NCBI RefSeq assembly: GCF_003651185.1
Contig: NZ_RCDC01000004.1
Coordinates: 2,094,659 to 2,158,658 of the forward strand
Source of the DNA: Stenotrophomonas rhizophila
GTDB taxonomy: Bacteria; Pseudomonadota; Gammaproteobacteria; Xanthomonadales; Xanthomonadaceae
Direction: 5' to 3'
DNA: 64,000 bases
Under the pieces are notes generated by a model. It worked only from the letters and a program-made list of their open reading frames with translations, did not search any database and was not told the DNA's origin. Positions 29,302-37,825 of this stretch are shown here, one piece after another (positions within the stretch are counted from its first letter, which is position 1; every line of letters begins with the position of its first letter). Position numbers and translations under genes: made by a program.

Positions 29302-29324
29302 TTATCCACAGAAGATGTGGATAA
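29302..29324. promoter_or_regulatory. Inverted pair of perfect DnaA boxes
   Basis: TTATCCACA at 29302-29310 and TGTGGATAA at 29316-29324 are both exact matches to the high-affinity DnaA box (R1/R4 type), in opposite orientation with 5 bp between. Including the outer C/G pair the arms are 10 bp. It lies 115-137 bp upstream of the priA start. Confidence 0.8.
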
Positions 29325-29426
29325 GCCTGAATCTCCAATCAAGTCGGATATTTAGGTGGGATTTATGATTCGGCGCGTACCCGGCTGAGACGGTGAATGG
29401 GCGTGATCCGCTCCGCCCCTGCCCGC

Positions 29427-29432
29427 TACACT
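29427..29432 (+). promoter_or_regulatory. -10 element for priA
   Basis: TACACT lies 6 nt before the ATG at 29439, putting the expected transcription start at the start codon. No ribosome-binding site is visible; a leaderless mRNA is likely. Confidence 0.4.
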
Positions 29433-29438
29433 GCCCCG

Positions 29439-31619
29439 ATGACCTCCTCGTCTTCGACCCTGCGCGTCGCCCTGCCGGTGCCGCTGCCGCAACTGTTCGA
29501 CTACGCCCCGCCGCACGGGCCGGCCCCGGACCCGGCGATGACCGGGCAGCGGGTCCGGGTGCCGTTCGGCTCCCGGGAGCTGGTCGGCGTGGTGGCCGGG
29601 ATAGGCCAGGTCGAAGACCCCGACAGCCTGCGCGCCGCGATCGAGTGGATCGACACCACGCCCCTGGTGACCGGTGAGCTGTGGCGCTCGCTGCAGTGGC
29701 TGGCGCGCTACACCCATGCCCCGCTGGGCGAAGTGATCAGTACGGCCCTGCCCGGTCCGCTGCGGCGGGGTGAGGCCGTGCCGGACACCCATCAGTGGGG
29801 CTGGCAGCTGACGCCGGCCGGCCACGACCCGCAGCCCAAACTGCGCAGCGGTACCCGCCCGCAACGCCTGGCAGCGTGCCTGGCCGAGGGCGTGGTGAAC
29901 GAAGACCGCCTGGATACCTTGATGGACGACTGGCGCAGCGCTGCCCGGTCGCTGGCCAAGCGCGAGCTGGTCGAACGGATCGCGCTGGCGCATGCACCGG
30001 CCGTCGCCTCGCCGGCCAGCGGCCCCGCGCCCAATGCCGAACAGGCCGAGGCGATCGCCGCGATCACCGCCGCCGACGGGTTTGCCGCCTACCTGCTCGA
30101 TGGCGTGACCGGCAGTGGCAAGACCGAGGTCTACCTGCAGGCGATCGTGGCGTGCCTTGCGCGCGGCAAGCAGGCGCTGGTGCTGGTGCCGGAGATCGGG
30201 CTGACCCCGCAGACGCTGTCGCGCTTCCGCAACCGCCTGGGCATTCCGGTGCATGTGCTGCACTCCGGCTTGAACGACAACGAGCGCGCCCGCGTGTGGG
30301 CCGCCGCCGCGCGAGGCGAAGCACAGGTCATCGTCGGCACGCGCTCGGCGGTGTTCACGCCGCTGCCGAATGCGGGCCTGATCGTGATCGACGAAGAGCA
30401 CGACGGCAGTTACAAACAGCAGGACGGCATCCGCTATCACGCACGCGATTTCGCGCTGGTGCGCGGCAAGGCACTGGACGTGGCGGTGGTGCTCGGCAGC
30501 GCCACGCCGTCGCTGGAATCGCTGCACAACGCGCATGCCGGCCGTTACACCCACCTGCGCCTGAAGCAGCGCGCGGGCGCCGCGCGTCCGCCGGTGGTGC
30601 GCGTGCTTGATGTGCGTAAACGCCCGCTGCGCGATGGGCTCTCGCCGGAAGTACTGGCCGGCATCACCCAGCATCTGCAGGCCGGGCACCAGGTGCTGGT
30701 GTTCAAGAACCGCCGCGGCTATGCGCCCGTGCTGCTCTGCCATGACTGCGGCTGGACCGCGCCGTGCCAGCGCTGCGATGCGCCGATGACCGTGCATGCC
30801 GGCGGCCGGCGCCTGCAGTGCCACCACTGTGGCGCACGCCAGTCCGCGCCGCTGGCGTGCCCGGACTGCGGCAGCCTGGCGCTGCAGCCGCAGGGCATCG
30901 GGACCGAGCGGCTGGAAGAACATCTGGTCGAGGCCTTCCCGGAGTTCCCGGTGATCCGCATCGACCGCGGCACCACCGGCAAGCGTGATGCGCTGGAAAC
31001 CCAGTTGGCCAAGCTCGGCGATCGCGCGGGGATTCTGGTCGGCACGCAGATCCTCGCCAAAGGTCACGACCTGCCGAAGCTGACCCTGGTGGTGGTGGTC
31101 GGCATCGATGAAGGCCTGTTCTCGGCCGACTTCCGCGCCAGTGAAAAACTCGCGCAGCAGCTGATCCAGGTCGCCGGCCGCGCCGGGCGTGCGGTGGATG
31201 CCGGCGAGGTCTGGTTGCAGACCCACCACCCGGGGCATCCCCTGCTGGAGACGCTGGTCAACGGCGGCTACCACGCCTTTGCCGATGCGGAACTGCAGCA
31301 GCGCGAGGCGGCCGGTTTTCCGCCCTTCGCGCATCTGGCGCTGCTGCGTGCCGAAGCGCAACAGGTGGAGCATGCCAACGCGATGCTCAGTGCCGTGCGC
31401 GCGCTGATTCCCGACGACGCGGCAGTGGAACGCTATGGCCCGATGCCAGCACCGATGCCCCGCCGCGCCGGCTACCAGCGCACCCAGCTGCTGCTGTCCT
31501 CACCCGCGCGACGCCCGCTGCACGGCGTGCTGGATCAGGTGACGCCGCAGATCGCCGCGCTGCCGCAGGCACGCAAGGTGCGCTGGTCGCTGGATGTGGA
31601 TCCGATGGATCTGTATTAG
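29439..31619 (+). CDS. priA: Primosomal replication restart helicase PriA
   Basis: 3'-5' DNA helicase that recognises stalled forks and reloads DnaB. 726 residues (E. coli 732). Domains: N-terminal 3'-binding domain (LRVALPVPLPQLFDYAPP), helicase core with Walker A GVTGSGKTEVYLQ near residue 225 and DEEH box, a zinc region of eight Cys (about 434-475: CHDCGW, CQRCDAP, CHHCGAR, CPDCGS), and GTQILAKGHDLPKLTLV in the second RecA lobe. The ATG at 29439 is chosen over one 14 codons upstream because of the -10 box position. Upstream DnaA boxes suggest replication-linked control. Confidence 0.96.
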   Translation: MTSSSSTLRVALPVPLPQLFDYAPPHGPAPDPAMTGQRVRVPFGSRELVGVVAGIGQVEDPDSLRAAIEWIDTTPLVTGELWRSLQWLARYTHAPLGEVISTALPGPLRRGEAVPDTHQWGWQLTPAGHDPQPKLRSGTRPQRLAACLAEGVVNEDRLDTLMDDWRSAARSLAKRELVERIALAHAPAVASPASGPAPNAEQAEAIAAITAADGFAAYLLDGVTGSGKTEVYLQAIVACLARGKQALVLVPEIGLTPQTLSRFRNRLGIPVHVLHSGLNDNERARVWAAAARGEAQVIVGTRSAVFTPLPNAGLIVIDEEHDGSYKQQDGIRYHARDFALVRGKALDVAVVLGSATPSLESLHNAHAGRYTHLRLKQRAGAARPPVVRVLDVRKRPLRDGLSPEVLAGITQHLQAGHQVLVFKNRRGYAPVLLCHDCGWTAPCQRCDAPMTVHAGGRRLQCHHCGARQSAPLACPDCGSLALQPQGIGTERLEEHLVEAFPEFPVIRIDRGTTGKRDALETQLAKLGDRAGILVGTQILAKGHDLPKLTLVVVVGIDEGLFSADFRASEKLAQQLIQVAGRAGRAVDAGEVWLQTHHPGHPLLETLVNGGYHAFADAELQQREAAGFPPFAHLALLRAEAQQVEHANAMLSAVRALIPDDAAVERYGPMPAPMPRRAGYQRTQLLLSSPARRPLHGVLDQVTPQIAALPQARKVRWSLDVDPMDLY

Positions 31620-31627
31620 GCCGGCAG

Positions 31628-31648
31628 GTGCCGACCGTGGGTCGGCAC
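31628..31648. terminator. Hairpin between priA and a convergent GST gene
   Basis: GTGCCGACC-GTG-GGTCGGCAC, a 9-bp stem lying 8 nt after the priA stop and 7 nt before the end of the opposing GST gene. It resembles the REP-type hairpins elsewhere in the window but lacks the GTAG head. Probably ends transcription from both sides. Confidence 0.5.
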
Positions 31649-31654
31649 GGCCGC

Positions 31655-32275
31655 TCAAGTCAACGCGGTCATGACCCCACGCTGATACGCCGGCCGCTGT
31701 TTCAACCGCTCGTACCACGCGGCCAGATGCGGCAGGTCCGGGCGCTGGATCGGCATCTCGAACCAGGCATAGATGAAGGCACCCAGCGGGATATCGCCCA
31801 TCGCGAACTGCTCACCGGACAGATACGGCTGCCGCGACAAAGCCTCATCGGCCATCGCCAGCAACTCGCCGGAGCGCACCAGTGCCGCTGCGATGCGGGC
31901 CTCGTCCCGATCAGCAGGCGGGGTCCGCAGGGTCCCCCAGAACAGATCGCGGAACACGCCGGCGAAGGTCGAGGTGGTCCAGTCCATCCACTTCTCCGAC
32001 TGCGCGCGCGCCACCACATCTTCCGGGTACAGCGTGCCCAGCGCGTAGCGCGCGCAGAGATAGCGCACGATCGTGTTGGATTCCCACAGCGGCAGGCCCT
32101 GGTCCTCGATCACCGGCACCAGCCCGTTCGGATTCATCGCGCGGTACTCCGGCGACTGCGTACCACCGAAGGCACCGCCGACCTCGATCGACTCGTAGGG
32201 CGCCCCGATCTCCTCGGCACACCACAGCACTTTGCGCACGTTGCTGGAATTGCGACGGCCCCAGATGTTCAGCAT
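31655..32275 (-). CDS. Glutathione S-transferase
   Basis: 206 residues with an N-terminal thioredoxin-like GST domain (MLNIWGRRNSSNVRKVLWCAEE; Ser/Asn in the catalytic turn), NPNGLVPVIEDQGLPLWESNTIVRYL (cis-Pro and glutathione gamma-Glu site) and an all-helical C-terminal domain with YLSGEQFAMGDIPLGAFIYAW. Cytosolic detoxification or peroxidase role; substrate unknown. It stands alone, convergent with priA. Confidence 0.88.
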   Translation of the reverse strand: MLNIWGRRNSSNVRKVLWCAEEIGAPYESIEVGGAFGGTQSPEYRAMNPNGLVPVIEDQGLPLWESNTIVRYLCARYALGTLYPEDVVARAQSEKWMDWTTSTFAGVFRDLFWGTLRTPPADRDEARIAAALVRSGELLAMADEALSRQPYLSGEQFAMGDIPLGAFIYAWFEMPIQRPDLPHLAAWYERLKQRPAYQRGVMTALT

Positions 32276-32376
32276 GATCGGATTCCCGTATCGTTCGATG
32301 CGCGGCAGCGGGGTCGCGCGGTGCCGCTACGATACGCCCAACGGCGGGCCCACCGTCATGTCATGGATGAAAAACA

Positions 32377-32580
32377 ATGATCCTCTACGCACTCGAAATC
32401 GTGTTGCTCATTGCCGGGATCGGCACGCTCGTGGTCGGTTATCGCCGCCACCATCGCAATCTGCTGCTCAGCGCCGCGCTGTTGCTGCTGGCCAGCGGCA
32501 TGCTGCCTGACGCCGTGCGAGGCTTCTCCGATGGCTTCAACGGCAGCACGGCCCGCCCGTTGGCCGTGCTGCTGCGCTGA
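32377..32580 (+). CDS. Small two-helix membrane protein
   Basis: 67 residues with two hydrophobic helices (about 2-22 and 29-45) separated by a basic turn (GYRRHHRN), which should stay in the cytoplasm. No family is recognised. It lies in the 315-bp interval between the divergent GST and the convergent NYN-domain gene. The codon pattern looks genuine, but expression is unproven. Confidence 0.55.
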   Translation: MILYALEIVLLIAGIGTLVVGYRRHHRNLLLSAALLLLASGMLPDAVRGFSDGFNGSTARPLAVLLR

Positions 32581-32589
32581 GGCCGGCGG

Positions 32590-33351
32590 TCACTTCGCCG
32601 CCTTCGCCGCACTCTTCTTGGGCAGTGCGCGCACATAGGTCGACTTGCCCTCTTTTTTCATCTCGAACAGGCCCGTCGCGGCCAATAGATCGCTGAGTTT
32701 GCTGTACCCGTAATTGCGCGAATCGAACGAGGCCTGGTTGCCGATCTGGCTGCCGACCGGGCCGAGATGCGACCAGCCATCCTCGGCTTCGGCCGAGGTC
32801 ACCGCGCGGCGCAGCATCTGCACCAGCCGGGTATCGTTGCGCAGCTCCGGGCCGCTCTTGCGCGGGCGGGTTTCCTCGTTGTCCTGCTCCACCTCCTGAT
32901 CGGCCGCATGGGGTTGGCCCAGCGCCTCGATGTAGGTGAACTTCGAGCACGCGTTGACGAACGGCTCGGGCGTTTTCTTCTCGCCGAAGCCGTACACCTT
33001 CACCCCGTCGGTCAGCAGGCGCATCACCAGCGGGGTGAAATCCGCATCGCTGGAGACGATCGCAAAGCCATCCAGATTGCGTGCGTACAGCATGTCCATC
33101 GCGTCGATCACCATCGCCATGTCCGAGGCATTCTTGCCACGGCTGTAGGCGAACTGCTGGATCGGGCGGATCGCGTACTCGTGCAGCACGGACTCCCACC
33201 CTTTCAGCCGCGGGCTCTTCCAGTTGCCGTAGGCACGGCGGACATTGGCCACACCGTAGCGGGCGACTTCAGCCAGCACCGCATCGATCTTGGAAGAGGG
33301 TGCGTTGTCGGCATCGATCAGCAGGGCGATGCGCTTTTCCGGTTCGGACAT
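32590..33351 (-). CDS. NYN-domain (PIN-like) nuclease with OST-HTH domain
   Basis: 253 residues. Residues 1-135 form a NYN/LabA (DUF88) domain: IALLIDADNAPSSKIDAVL, NASDMAMVIDAMDMLY and FAIVSSDADFTPLVMRLL carry the four conserved Asp of the PIN-like metal site. Residues about 165-240 match an OST-HTH/LOTUS winged helix (LVQMLRRAV, GWSHLGPVGSQIGNQ, YGYSKLSDLLAATGLFEM). Such proteins are predicted RNases with an RNA-binding module. The ATG at 33351 is chosen over an upstream start. No partner gene is adjacent. Confidence 0.85.
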   Translation of the reverse strand: MSEPEKRIALLIDADNAPSSKIDAVLAEVARYGVANVRRAYGNWKSPRLKGWESVLHEYAIRPIQQFAYSRGKNASDMAMVIDAMDMLYARNLDGFAIVSSDADFTPLVMRLLTDGVKVYGFGEKKTPEPFVNACSKFTYIEALGQPHAADQEVEQDNEETRPRKSGPELRNDTRLVQMLRRAVTSAEAEDGWSHLGPVGSQIGNQASFDSRNYGYSKLSDLLAATGLFEMKKEGKSTYVRALPKKSAAKAAK

Positions 33352-33513
33352 CTCGGTCTCCTGGGCGGGATCGGATCGGCCATCGGGCAAGCGCGATGGC
33401 CCCTGAACCCAGTATCGGCCATCGACGTGAACATCGCGCTTCACGTGCGACCATGGGCCGCATCACGAGACGACCTGCGCCGCCCCCCTCCGGCGCCCGC
33501 CAAGGAGTGAAGC

Positions 33514-34806
33514 ATGACCCGCGATCCCACGCCCCACCTGCTCATCATCGGTGGCGGTTTTGCCGGCCTCTGGGCCACCCGTGCCCTCGCCTCGGCGCAC
33601 GTGCGCATCACCCTGGTGGACCGTCGCAACCATCATCTGTTCCAGCCGCTGCTCTACCAGGTGGCCACCGCAGGCCTGTCCGCGCCGGATATCGCCGCGC
33701 CGCTGCGCCACATCCTCGGTCACCAGCGCAATGTCGAAGTGCGCCTGGGTGAAGTGACCGGCATCGACAAGGCCGCGCGCACCGCGACGCTGGCCGATGG
33801 CACGCAGATTACGTACGACACCCTGATGCTGTGCACCGGCGCCACCCATGCCTACTTCGGCCACGACGAATGGGCCGCCGATGCGCCGGGCCTGAAGACG
33901 CTGGACGATGCCATCGCGCTGCGCCGCAAGCTGCTGCTCGCCTTCGAGCGCGCCGAGGCCGAACCCGATCCCGCGCGCAAAGCGGCGTGGCTGAGTTTCG
34001 CCGTGGTCGGTGGCGGCCCCACCGGCGTGGAACTGGCCGGCACCCTGGCCGAGATCGCACGGCATACGCTGCGCAATGAGTTCCGCCATATCGATCCCGC
34101 CTCGGCCAAGGTCCGCCTGGTCGAAGCCGGCCCGCGCGTGCTGTCCACCTTCCCCGAGGTGCTCTCGCTCAAGGCGCGGCGGCAGCTGGAAAAGCTGGGC
34201 GTGGAAGTGCTCACCGGCACGCCCGTCAGCGACATCAATGCCGAAGGCTTCCAGCTTGGCGAGCGCTTCGTCGAGGCCCGCACCGTGGTCTGGGCCGCCG
34301 GTGTCGCCGCCTCACCGCTGGCACGTACGTTGGAGGTGCCACTGGACCGCGCCGGCCGCGTGCCGGTGCAGCCTGACCTTACCCTGGAGGGCCACCCGGA
34401 GATATTCGTTGCCGGTGACCTGGCGGCACTGACCCAGGCCGACGGCAAGCCGGTGCCCGGCGTCGCGCCGGCGGCCAAGCAGATGGGCAAGCACGTGGCC
34501 ACCACCGTCCAGGCACGCCTGGCCGGCAAGCCCGCGCCGGGTGCGTTCAAATACCAGGACTTCGGCAACCTGGCGACCATCGGCCGCATGGCGGCGATCG
34601 TCCACCTCGGCCGGCTGCAGCTCTCCGGCGTGCTGGCCTGGTGGTTCTGGCTGGCCGCGCACGTGTTCTTCCTGATCGGCTTCCGCAACCGCGTGGTGGT
34701 GCTGTTGAACTGGGCGGTGGCGTACTGGAGCTATCAGCGCAGCGCGCGGATCATCTTCGGCGATGCACAGGACGATCGCCGGCCGAAACGACCGCCCACG
34801 CCCTGA
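33514..34806 (+). CDS. ndh: Type II NADH:quinone oxidoreductase
   Basis: Non-proton-pumping NADH dehydrogenase on the inner face of the membrane. 430 residues with two dinucleotide folds: FAD site LLIIGGGFAGLWATRAL (residues 9-25) and NADH site FAVVGGGPTGVELAGTLAEI. HHLFQPLLYQVATAGLS and IFVAGDLA are typical of NDH-2. The C-terminus has an amphipathic or membrane helix region (LAWWFWLAAHVFFLIGF), a longer hydrophobic stretch than in E. coli. AAGGAG lies 7 nt before the ATG. It abuts the end of convergent rraB with no gap. Confidence 0.9.
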   Translation: MTRDPTPHLLIIGGGFAGLWATRALASAHVRITLVDRRNHHLFQPLLYQVATAGLSAPDIAAPLRHILGHQRNVEVRLGEVTGIDKAARTATLADGTQITYDTLMLCTGATHAYFGHDEWAADAPGLKTLDDAIALRRKLLLAFERAEAEPDPARKAAWLSFAVVGGGPTGVELAGTLAEIARHTLRNEFRHIDPASAKVRLVEAGPRVLSTFPEVLSLKARRQLEKLGVEVLTGTPVSDINAEGFQLGERFVEARTVVWAAGVAASPLARTLEVPLDRAGRVPVQPDLTLEGHPEIFVAGDLAALTQADGKPVPGVAPAAKQMGKHVATTVQARLAGKPAPGAFKYQDFGNLATIGRMAAIVHLGRLQLSGVLAWWFWLAAHVFFLIGFRNRVVVLLNWAVAYWSYQRSARIIFGDAQDDRRPKRPPTP

Positions 34807-35151
34807 TCATCCCTGCGACAGACATCCCCAGCCATCCACCTGGCCGCTGTAGGAGACCGCCTCGCTGGCCAGCAGACCTTCGAAGCCGGCGATGTTCTGG
34901 TGGGTCGGCAGCATCAGCGGATGCACCACCACCTGCCACGGGTAGTCATCGTTGCCGTCGTAGGCGGCGAAGGACACCTTCTGGTCGTTCTTGAGCAGGT
35001 GCACGGCGAAGGCGATCGCCACATCCTGGGTCGGGAAGATCAGCGCGAAATCCACCTCGCGCGGAATCGTCAGATCATCGCCGTCCTGCAGCATGTTCCA
35101 GAGCACATCGCCATTCTCATCTTCCGGGTACAACGACAGATCGCGGGACAT
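34807..35151 (-). CDS. rraB: Ribonuclease E inhibitor RraB family protein
   Basis: 114 residues matching RraB (PF06877), which binds RNase E and changes its degradation of mRNAs. Typical elements: IPREVDFALIFPTQDVAIAFAVHLL and YPWQVVVHPLMLPTHQNIAGFEGLLA, ending GQVDGWGCL. The start MSRDLSLYPEDENGDVLW at 35151 is chosen because the longer open frame lacks similarity. Its stop codon is adjacent to the ndh stop (convergent genes). Confidence 0.85.
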   Translation of the reverse strand: MSRDLSLYPEDENGDVLWNMLQDGDDLTIPREVDFALIFPTQDVAIAFAVHLLKNDQKVSFAAYDGNDDYPWQVVVHPLMLPTHQNIAGFEGLLASEAVSYSGQVDGWGCLSQG

Positions 35152-35237
35152 GGCACTCCAGGGCTTGGGCAAGCGGATCAACGAACGAGGGTCGATGGTA
35201 TGCCGCCAACGAAGGCCCGAACAACCCGCACGCGGGG

Positions 35238-35507
35238 CTACGTGGGATCGGGCAGCGCCAGCCACGCCAGCTTGCGCTCGCGCGGTTGCCGCTTGAGCTG
35301 CCACTCGGCCTTCGACGCCGCCGCGCGGTCCGGGTAGGCGCGCATCGCCAGCACCTTCACCGGCGGGTTGGCCCGGGTGTATTTCGCCCCTTTGCCGGCC
35401 AGATGGGCCTGGAAGCGCGCGTCCACGTCGTTGCTGATGCCGGCGTAATAGCTGCCGTTGCGGCATTCAAGCAGGTACAGGTACCAGAGGGCGGGTTCAG
35501 CGGGCAT
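35238..35507 (-). CDS. GIY-YIG domain protein (YhbQ-like)
   Basis: 89-residue single-domain protein of the GIY-YIG nuclease superfamily (UPF0213/YhbQ type): [29 protein letters not shown] carries the WYLY...YAGI motif and catalytic Arg. The following [33 protein letters not shown] holds the conserved Glu-containing helix. Likely a DNA-end or repair-associated nuclease, but no role is established. An upstream frame extension is not family-like. Confidence 0.85.
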   Translation of the reverse strand: MPAEPALWYLYLLECRNGSYYAGISNDVDARFQAHLAGKGAKYTRANPPVKVLAMRAYPDRAAASKAEWQLKRQPRERKLAWLALPDPT

Positions 35508-35543
35508 ACCGGGATTATCCCCCGGCACGGGCCCGGCGGCTGC

Positions 35544-35549
35544 TAGAAT
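35544..35549 (+). promoter_or_regulatory. -10 element driving the glycine riboswitch transcript
   Basis: TAGAAT at 35544-35549 would start transcription near 35556, exactly at the first base pairs of the riboswitch. A clear -35 hexamer is not visible. Confidence 0.45.
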
Positions 35550-35556
35550 CCGCCCC

Positions 35557-35740
35557 GGATGCAGGAGAGAGGCGCCGCGCTGGCGCCCGCCGAAGGCGCA
35601 GGCTCCCATAATCGCTCAGGCCGGTGGCTGCACAGCCACCAACCATGCATCCGACACGCCGATCTGGAGAGAGGTCTTCAATGACCCGCCGAAGGGGCAC
35701 GTGGCTTTGGCCACCGAACTCTCAGGCAAAAGGACAGCGG
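35557..35740 (+). promoter_or_regulatory. Tandem glycine riboswitch (gcvT type)
   Basis: Two consecutive aptamers. Aptamer 1: GGATGCA (35557-35563) pairs with TGCATCC (35646-35652), GGAGAGAGG follows and the conserved CCGAAGG is at 35590-35596. Aptamer 2: CTGGAGAGAGG near 35664, CCGAAGG at 35689-35695, and the hallmark CTCTCAGGCAAAAGGAC at 35719-35735. These strings match the known glycine aptamer consensus. The region 35741-35837 before the gene holds the expression platform. Glycine binding usually turns such genes on. Confidence 0.9.
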
Positions 35741-35837
35741 GAGCGGCAACGGAATCCCACCCCACGACAGTGCAGCGGCGCTGGCGTGAGGCGTGTGCGT
35801 TTCCGTCCCCCGCCTGACGTGTTTCCCGGAGCCCCCC

Positions 35838-36455
35838 ATGCTGCTCTCCCTGATCTACCTCATCGCCATCTCGGCCGAAGCCATGACCGGCGCGCTGTCG
35901 GCCGGTCGCCGCCGCATGGACCTGTTCGGCGTGGTCATCATCGCCTGCGTCACCGCGCTCGGCGGCGGCTCGCTGCGCGACATCGTGCTCGGCCACTACC
36001 CGCTGGGCTGGGTGAAGCACCCGGAGTACCTGGGCTTCACCATCTGCGCGGCACTGATCGCGACCTGGGTGGCGCGCTGGATGCATCACTTCCGGCGCAC
36101 CTTCCTGGTGCTCGATGGCCTGGGCCTGATCGCGTTCACCCTGATCGGCTGCGCGGTCGCGCGCGAGGGCGGGCACACCGTGCCGATCATCCTGATCGCC
36201 GGCATGCTGACCGGTGCGTTCGGCGGCGTGCTGCGCGATGTGTTGTGCAACGAGGTGCCGCTGATCTTCCAGAAAGAACTGTATGCGGTGATCACCCTGC
36301 TCACCGGCGCGGCCTACCTGGCCCTGCTGGAACTCGGCGTGTCGCTCAACGCGGCCACGCTGTGGTGCCTGGGCGGCGGCTTCCTGTTCCGCCTGCTGGC
36401 CATCCACTTCAAGTGGGAAATGCCGAAGTTCGTGTACCGCGACGAGGTGCATTGA
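35838..36455 (+). CDS. TRIC-family (UPF0126/YicG) membrane protein under glycine riboswitch control
   Basis: 205 residues, seven hydrophobic helices in two homologous halves plus one, typical of bacterial TRIC/UPF0126 proteins. The conserved GGG-x2-R-D motif occurs twice: ALGGGSLRDIVLG and AFGGVLRDVLCNEVP. Eukaryotic TRIC proteins are trimeric cation channels; the glycine riboswitch upstream suggests a glycine-linked role here, such as glycine uptake or release or osmotic balancing. The ATG at 35838 (MLLSLIYLIA) is preferred to upstream in-frame codons, which fall in the riboswitch. Confidence 0.85.
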   Translation: MLLSLIYLIAISAEAMTGALSAGRRRMDLFGVVIIACVTALGGGSLRDIVLGHYPLGWVKHPEYLGFTICAALIATWVARWMHHFRRTFLVLDGLGLIAFTLIGCAVAREGGHTVPIILIAGMLTGAFGGVLRDVLCNEVPLIFQKELYAVITLLTGAAYLALLELGVSLNAATLWCLGGGFLFRLLAIHFKWEMPKFVYRDEVH

Positions 36456-36506
36456 CGCACCCGCGGGCATGACCAAGGTCACGGGAGCTTGAGCGGCCCG
36501 GCCCTG

Positions 36507-36536
36507 TATCATGGCGCTCCCGTTCCATTCGAACGG
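36507..36536 (+). promoter_or_regulatory. Possible promoter and operator for the RND efflux operon
   Basis: TATCAT at 36507-36512 could be a -10. The inverted repeat CCGTTC-CATTC-GAACGG at 36520-36536 lies just downstream, where a bound repressor would block transcription. About 117 nt separate it from the mdtA start. Confidence 0.35.
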
Positions 36537-36652
36537 CATCCAGCCACGCGGCGGTGTTCCACCCGCTGCCCCGCCAGACACCCTCTCCCCCGTTGACCTG
36601 CCGCCGTCGGCCGGTCCCCATGGACGCACTGCTCCGGTGGAGGGTGCGCAGG

Positions 36653-37825
36653 ATGCGTATGTCCGCTTCAACGCCCCCGTCGTCTCGCCGTCGTTTCGCC
36701 ACACCGCTGTTGATCGCTGCCGGTGTCGGCCTGGCCGCCATCGCTGCATGGAAACTGCTCTCGCCCGCCCCCGCCGCCGGCCCGTCCGGGGGTCCGCAGC
36801 CGACCCCGGTGCGTGTGGCCACCGCGACGCAGGAAGACCTGGTGGTGCGCCTGAAAGCGCTGGGCACGGTGACCCCGCTGCATACGGTGAGCATCCGCAG
36901 CCGCGTGGATGGCGAGCTGCTGCGGCTGGCATTCTCCGAGGGCCAGCACGTCACCGCCGGCGAGCTGCTGGCCGAGATCGATCCGCGCCCGTTCCAGGTG
37001 CAGCTCTCGCGTGCGCTGGGTACCCAGCAGCAGAACCTGGCCGAGTTGGACAATGCCGAAAGCCAGCTCAAGCGCTTCGCCGAACTGCAAAGCAAGCACT
37101 TCGTCTCCGCGCAGGACCTCAGTGATCAGCAAAGCAAGGTCCGCCAGCTGCAGGGCCGCCGCCAGACCGACCAGGCGGCGGTGGATGAAGCACGCCTGCA
37201 GCTGCAGTACACCCGCATCACCGCACCGGTGGCCGGGCGCATGGGCCTGCGCAACGTCGATGTCGGCAACCTGGTGCGCAGTGGCGATACCGAGCCGCTG
37301 GCCACCATCACCCAGACCACCCCGATCAGCGTGCTGTTCACCGTGCCCGAGCCGGACCTGCCGGCGGTGGTGGCTGCCGCACGCGCCAATCCCCGGCTGA
37401 CCGTGGAAGCCTGGGACCGCGAGGAGCGCACTGCACTGGGCGACGGGGTGCTCTCCAGCCTGGACAACCGCATCGATACCGCCACCGGCACGCTGAAACT
37501 GCGCGCGCAGTTCGCCAATACCGATGAATCACTGTTCCCCAACCAGTTCGTCAACGTGCGTCTGCAGGTCAGCAGCAGCGATGCGGTGGTGATTCCCAAT
37601 GCCGCCGTGCAGTTCGGCAGCAAGGGCAGCTACGTCTATGTGATCGCGGCCGATGACACCTCATCGCTGCGCACCGTGGTGCTCGGCCCGGCCGATGGCG
37701 AACGCGTCTCGGTGCGCGAAGGCCTCAAGGCCGGCGAGCGCGTGGTGGTGGAAGGCATCGACGGGCTGCGCGAAGGCGCCAAGGTCGAGGTGGTGGAGCA
37801 GGACCCGCCACGGACCGGCGCATGA
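36653..37825 (+). CDS. mdtA: RND efflux periplasmic adaptor (MdtA/MuxA-like)
   Basis: Membrane fusion protein linking the inner-membrane pumps to an outer-membrane channel. 390 residues: N-terminal membrane anchor (about 15-33, [17 protein letters not shown]), lipoyl half-motifs ([34 protein letters not shown] and [22 protein letters not shown]), a short coiled-coil hairpin between them, and a C-terminal beta-barrel. GGAGG lies 9 nt before the ATG at 36653; a second ATG at 36659 is possible. It overlaps the next gene by 4 nt. The two-pump organisation matches MdtABC of E. coli and MuxABC of Pseudomonas. Confidence 0.85.
   Translation: MRMSASTPPSSRRRFATPLLIAAGVGLAAIAAWKLLSPAPAAGPSGGPQPTPVRVATATQEDLVVRLKALGTVTPLHTVSIRSRVDGELLRLAFSEGQHVTAGELLAEIDPRPFQVQLSRALGTQQQNLAELDNAESQLKRFAELQSKHFVSAQDLSDQQSKVRQLQGRRQTDQAAVDEARLQLQYTRITAPVAGRMGLRNVDVGNLVRSGDTEPLATITQTTPISVLFTVPEPDLPAVVAAARANPRLTVEAWDREERTALGDGVLSSLDNRIDTATGTLKLRAQFANTDESLFPNQFVNVRLQVSSSDAVVIPNAAVQFGSKGSYVYVIAADDTSSLRTVVLGPADGERVSVREGLKAGERVVVEGIDGLREGAKVEVVEQDPPRTGA

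Larger units (their letters stand above)
29040..29438. other. AT-rich non-coding control region between the sigma-like gene and priA
   Basis: About 400 bp with no convincing gene. 29160-29240 is strikingly T-rich on the plus strand (runs such as TTGTTGTTTTTATTGCTTATTG) in an otherwise GC-rich window. It is followed by two perfect DnaA boxes at 29302-29324 and then the priA promoter. The combination of an AT-rich tract and DnaA boxes looks like a DnaA-responsive or origin-like control region. Confidence 0.5.

Noticed and set aside
35624..36472. Plus-strand open frame running through the glycine riboswitch into the TRIC gene in another frame
   Set aside because: It covers structured RNA and overlaps the TRIC coding region out of frame; its residue composition is not protein-like.
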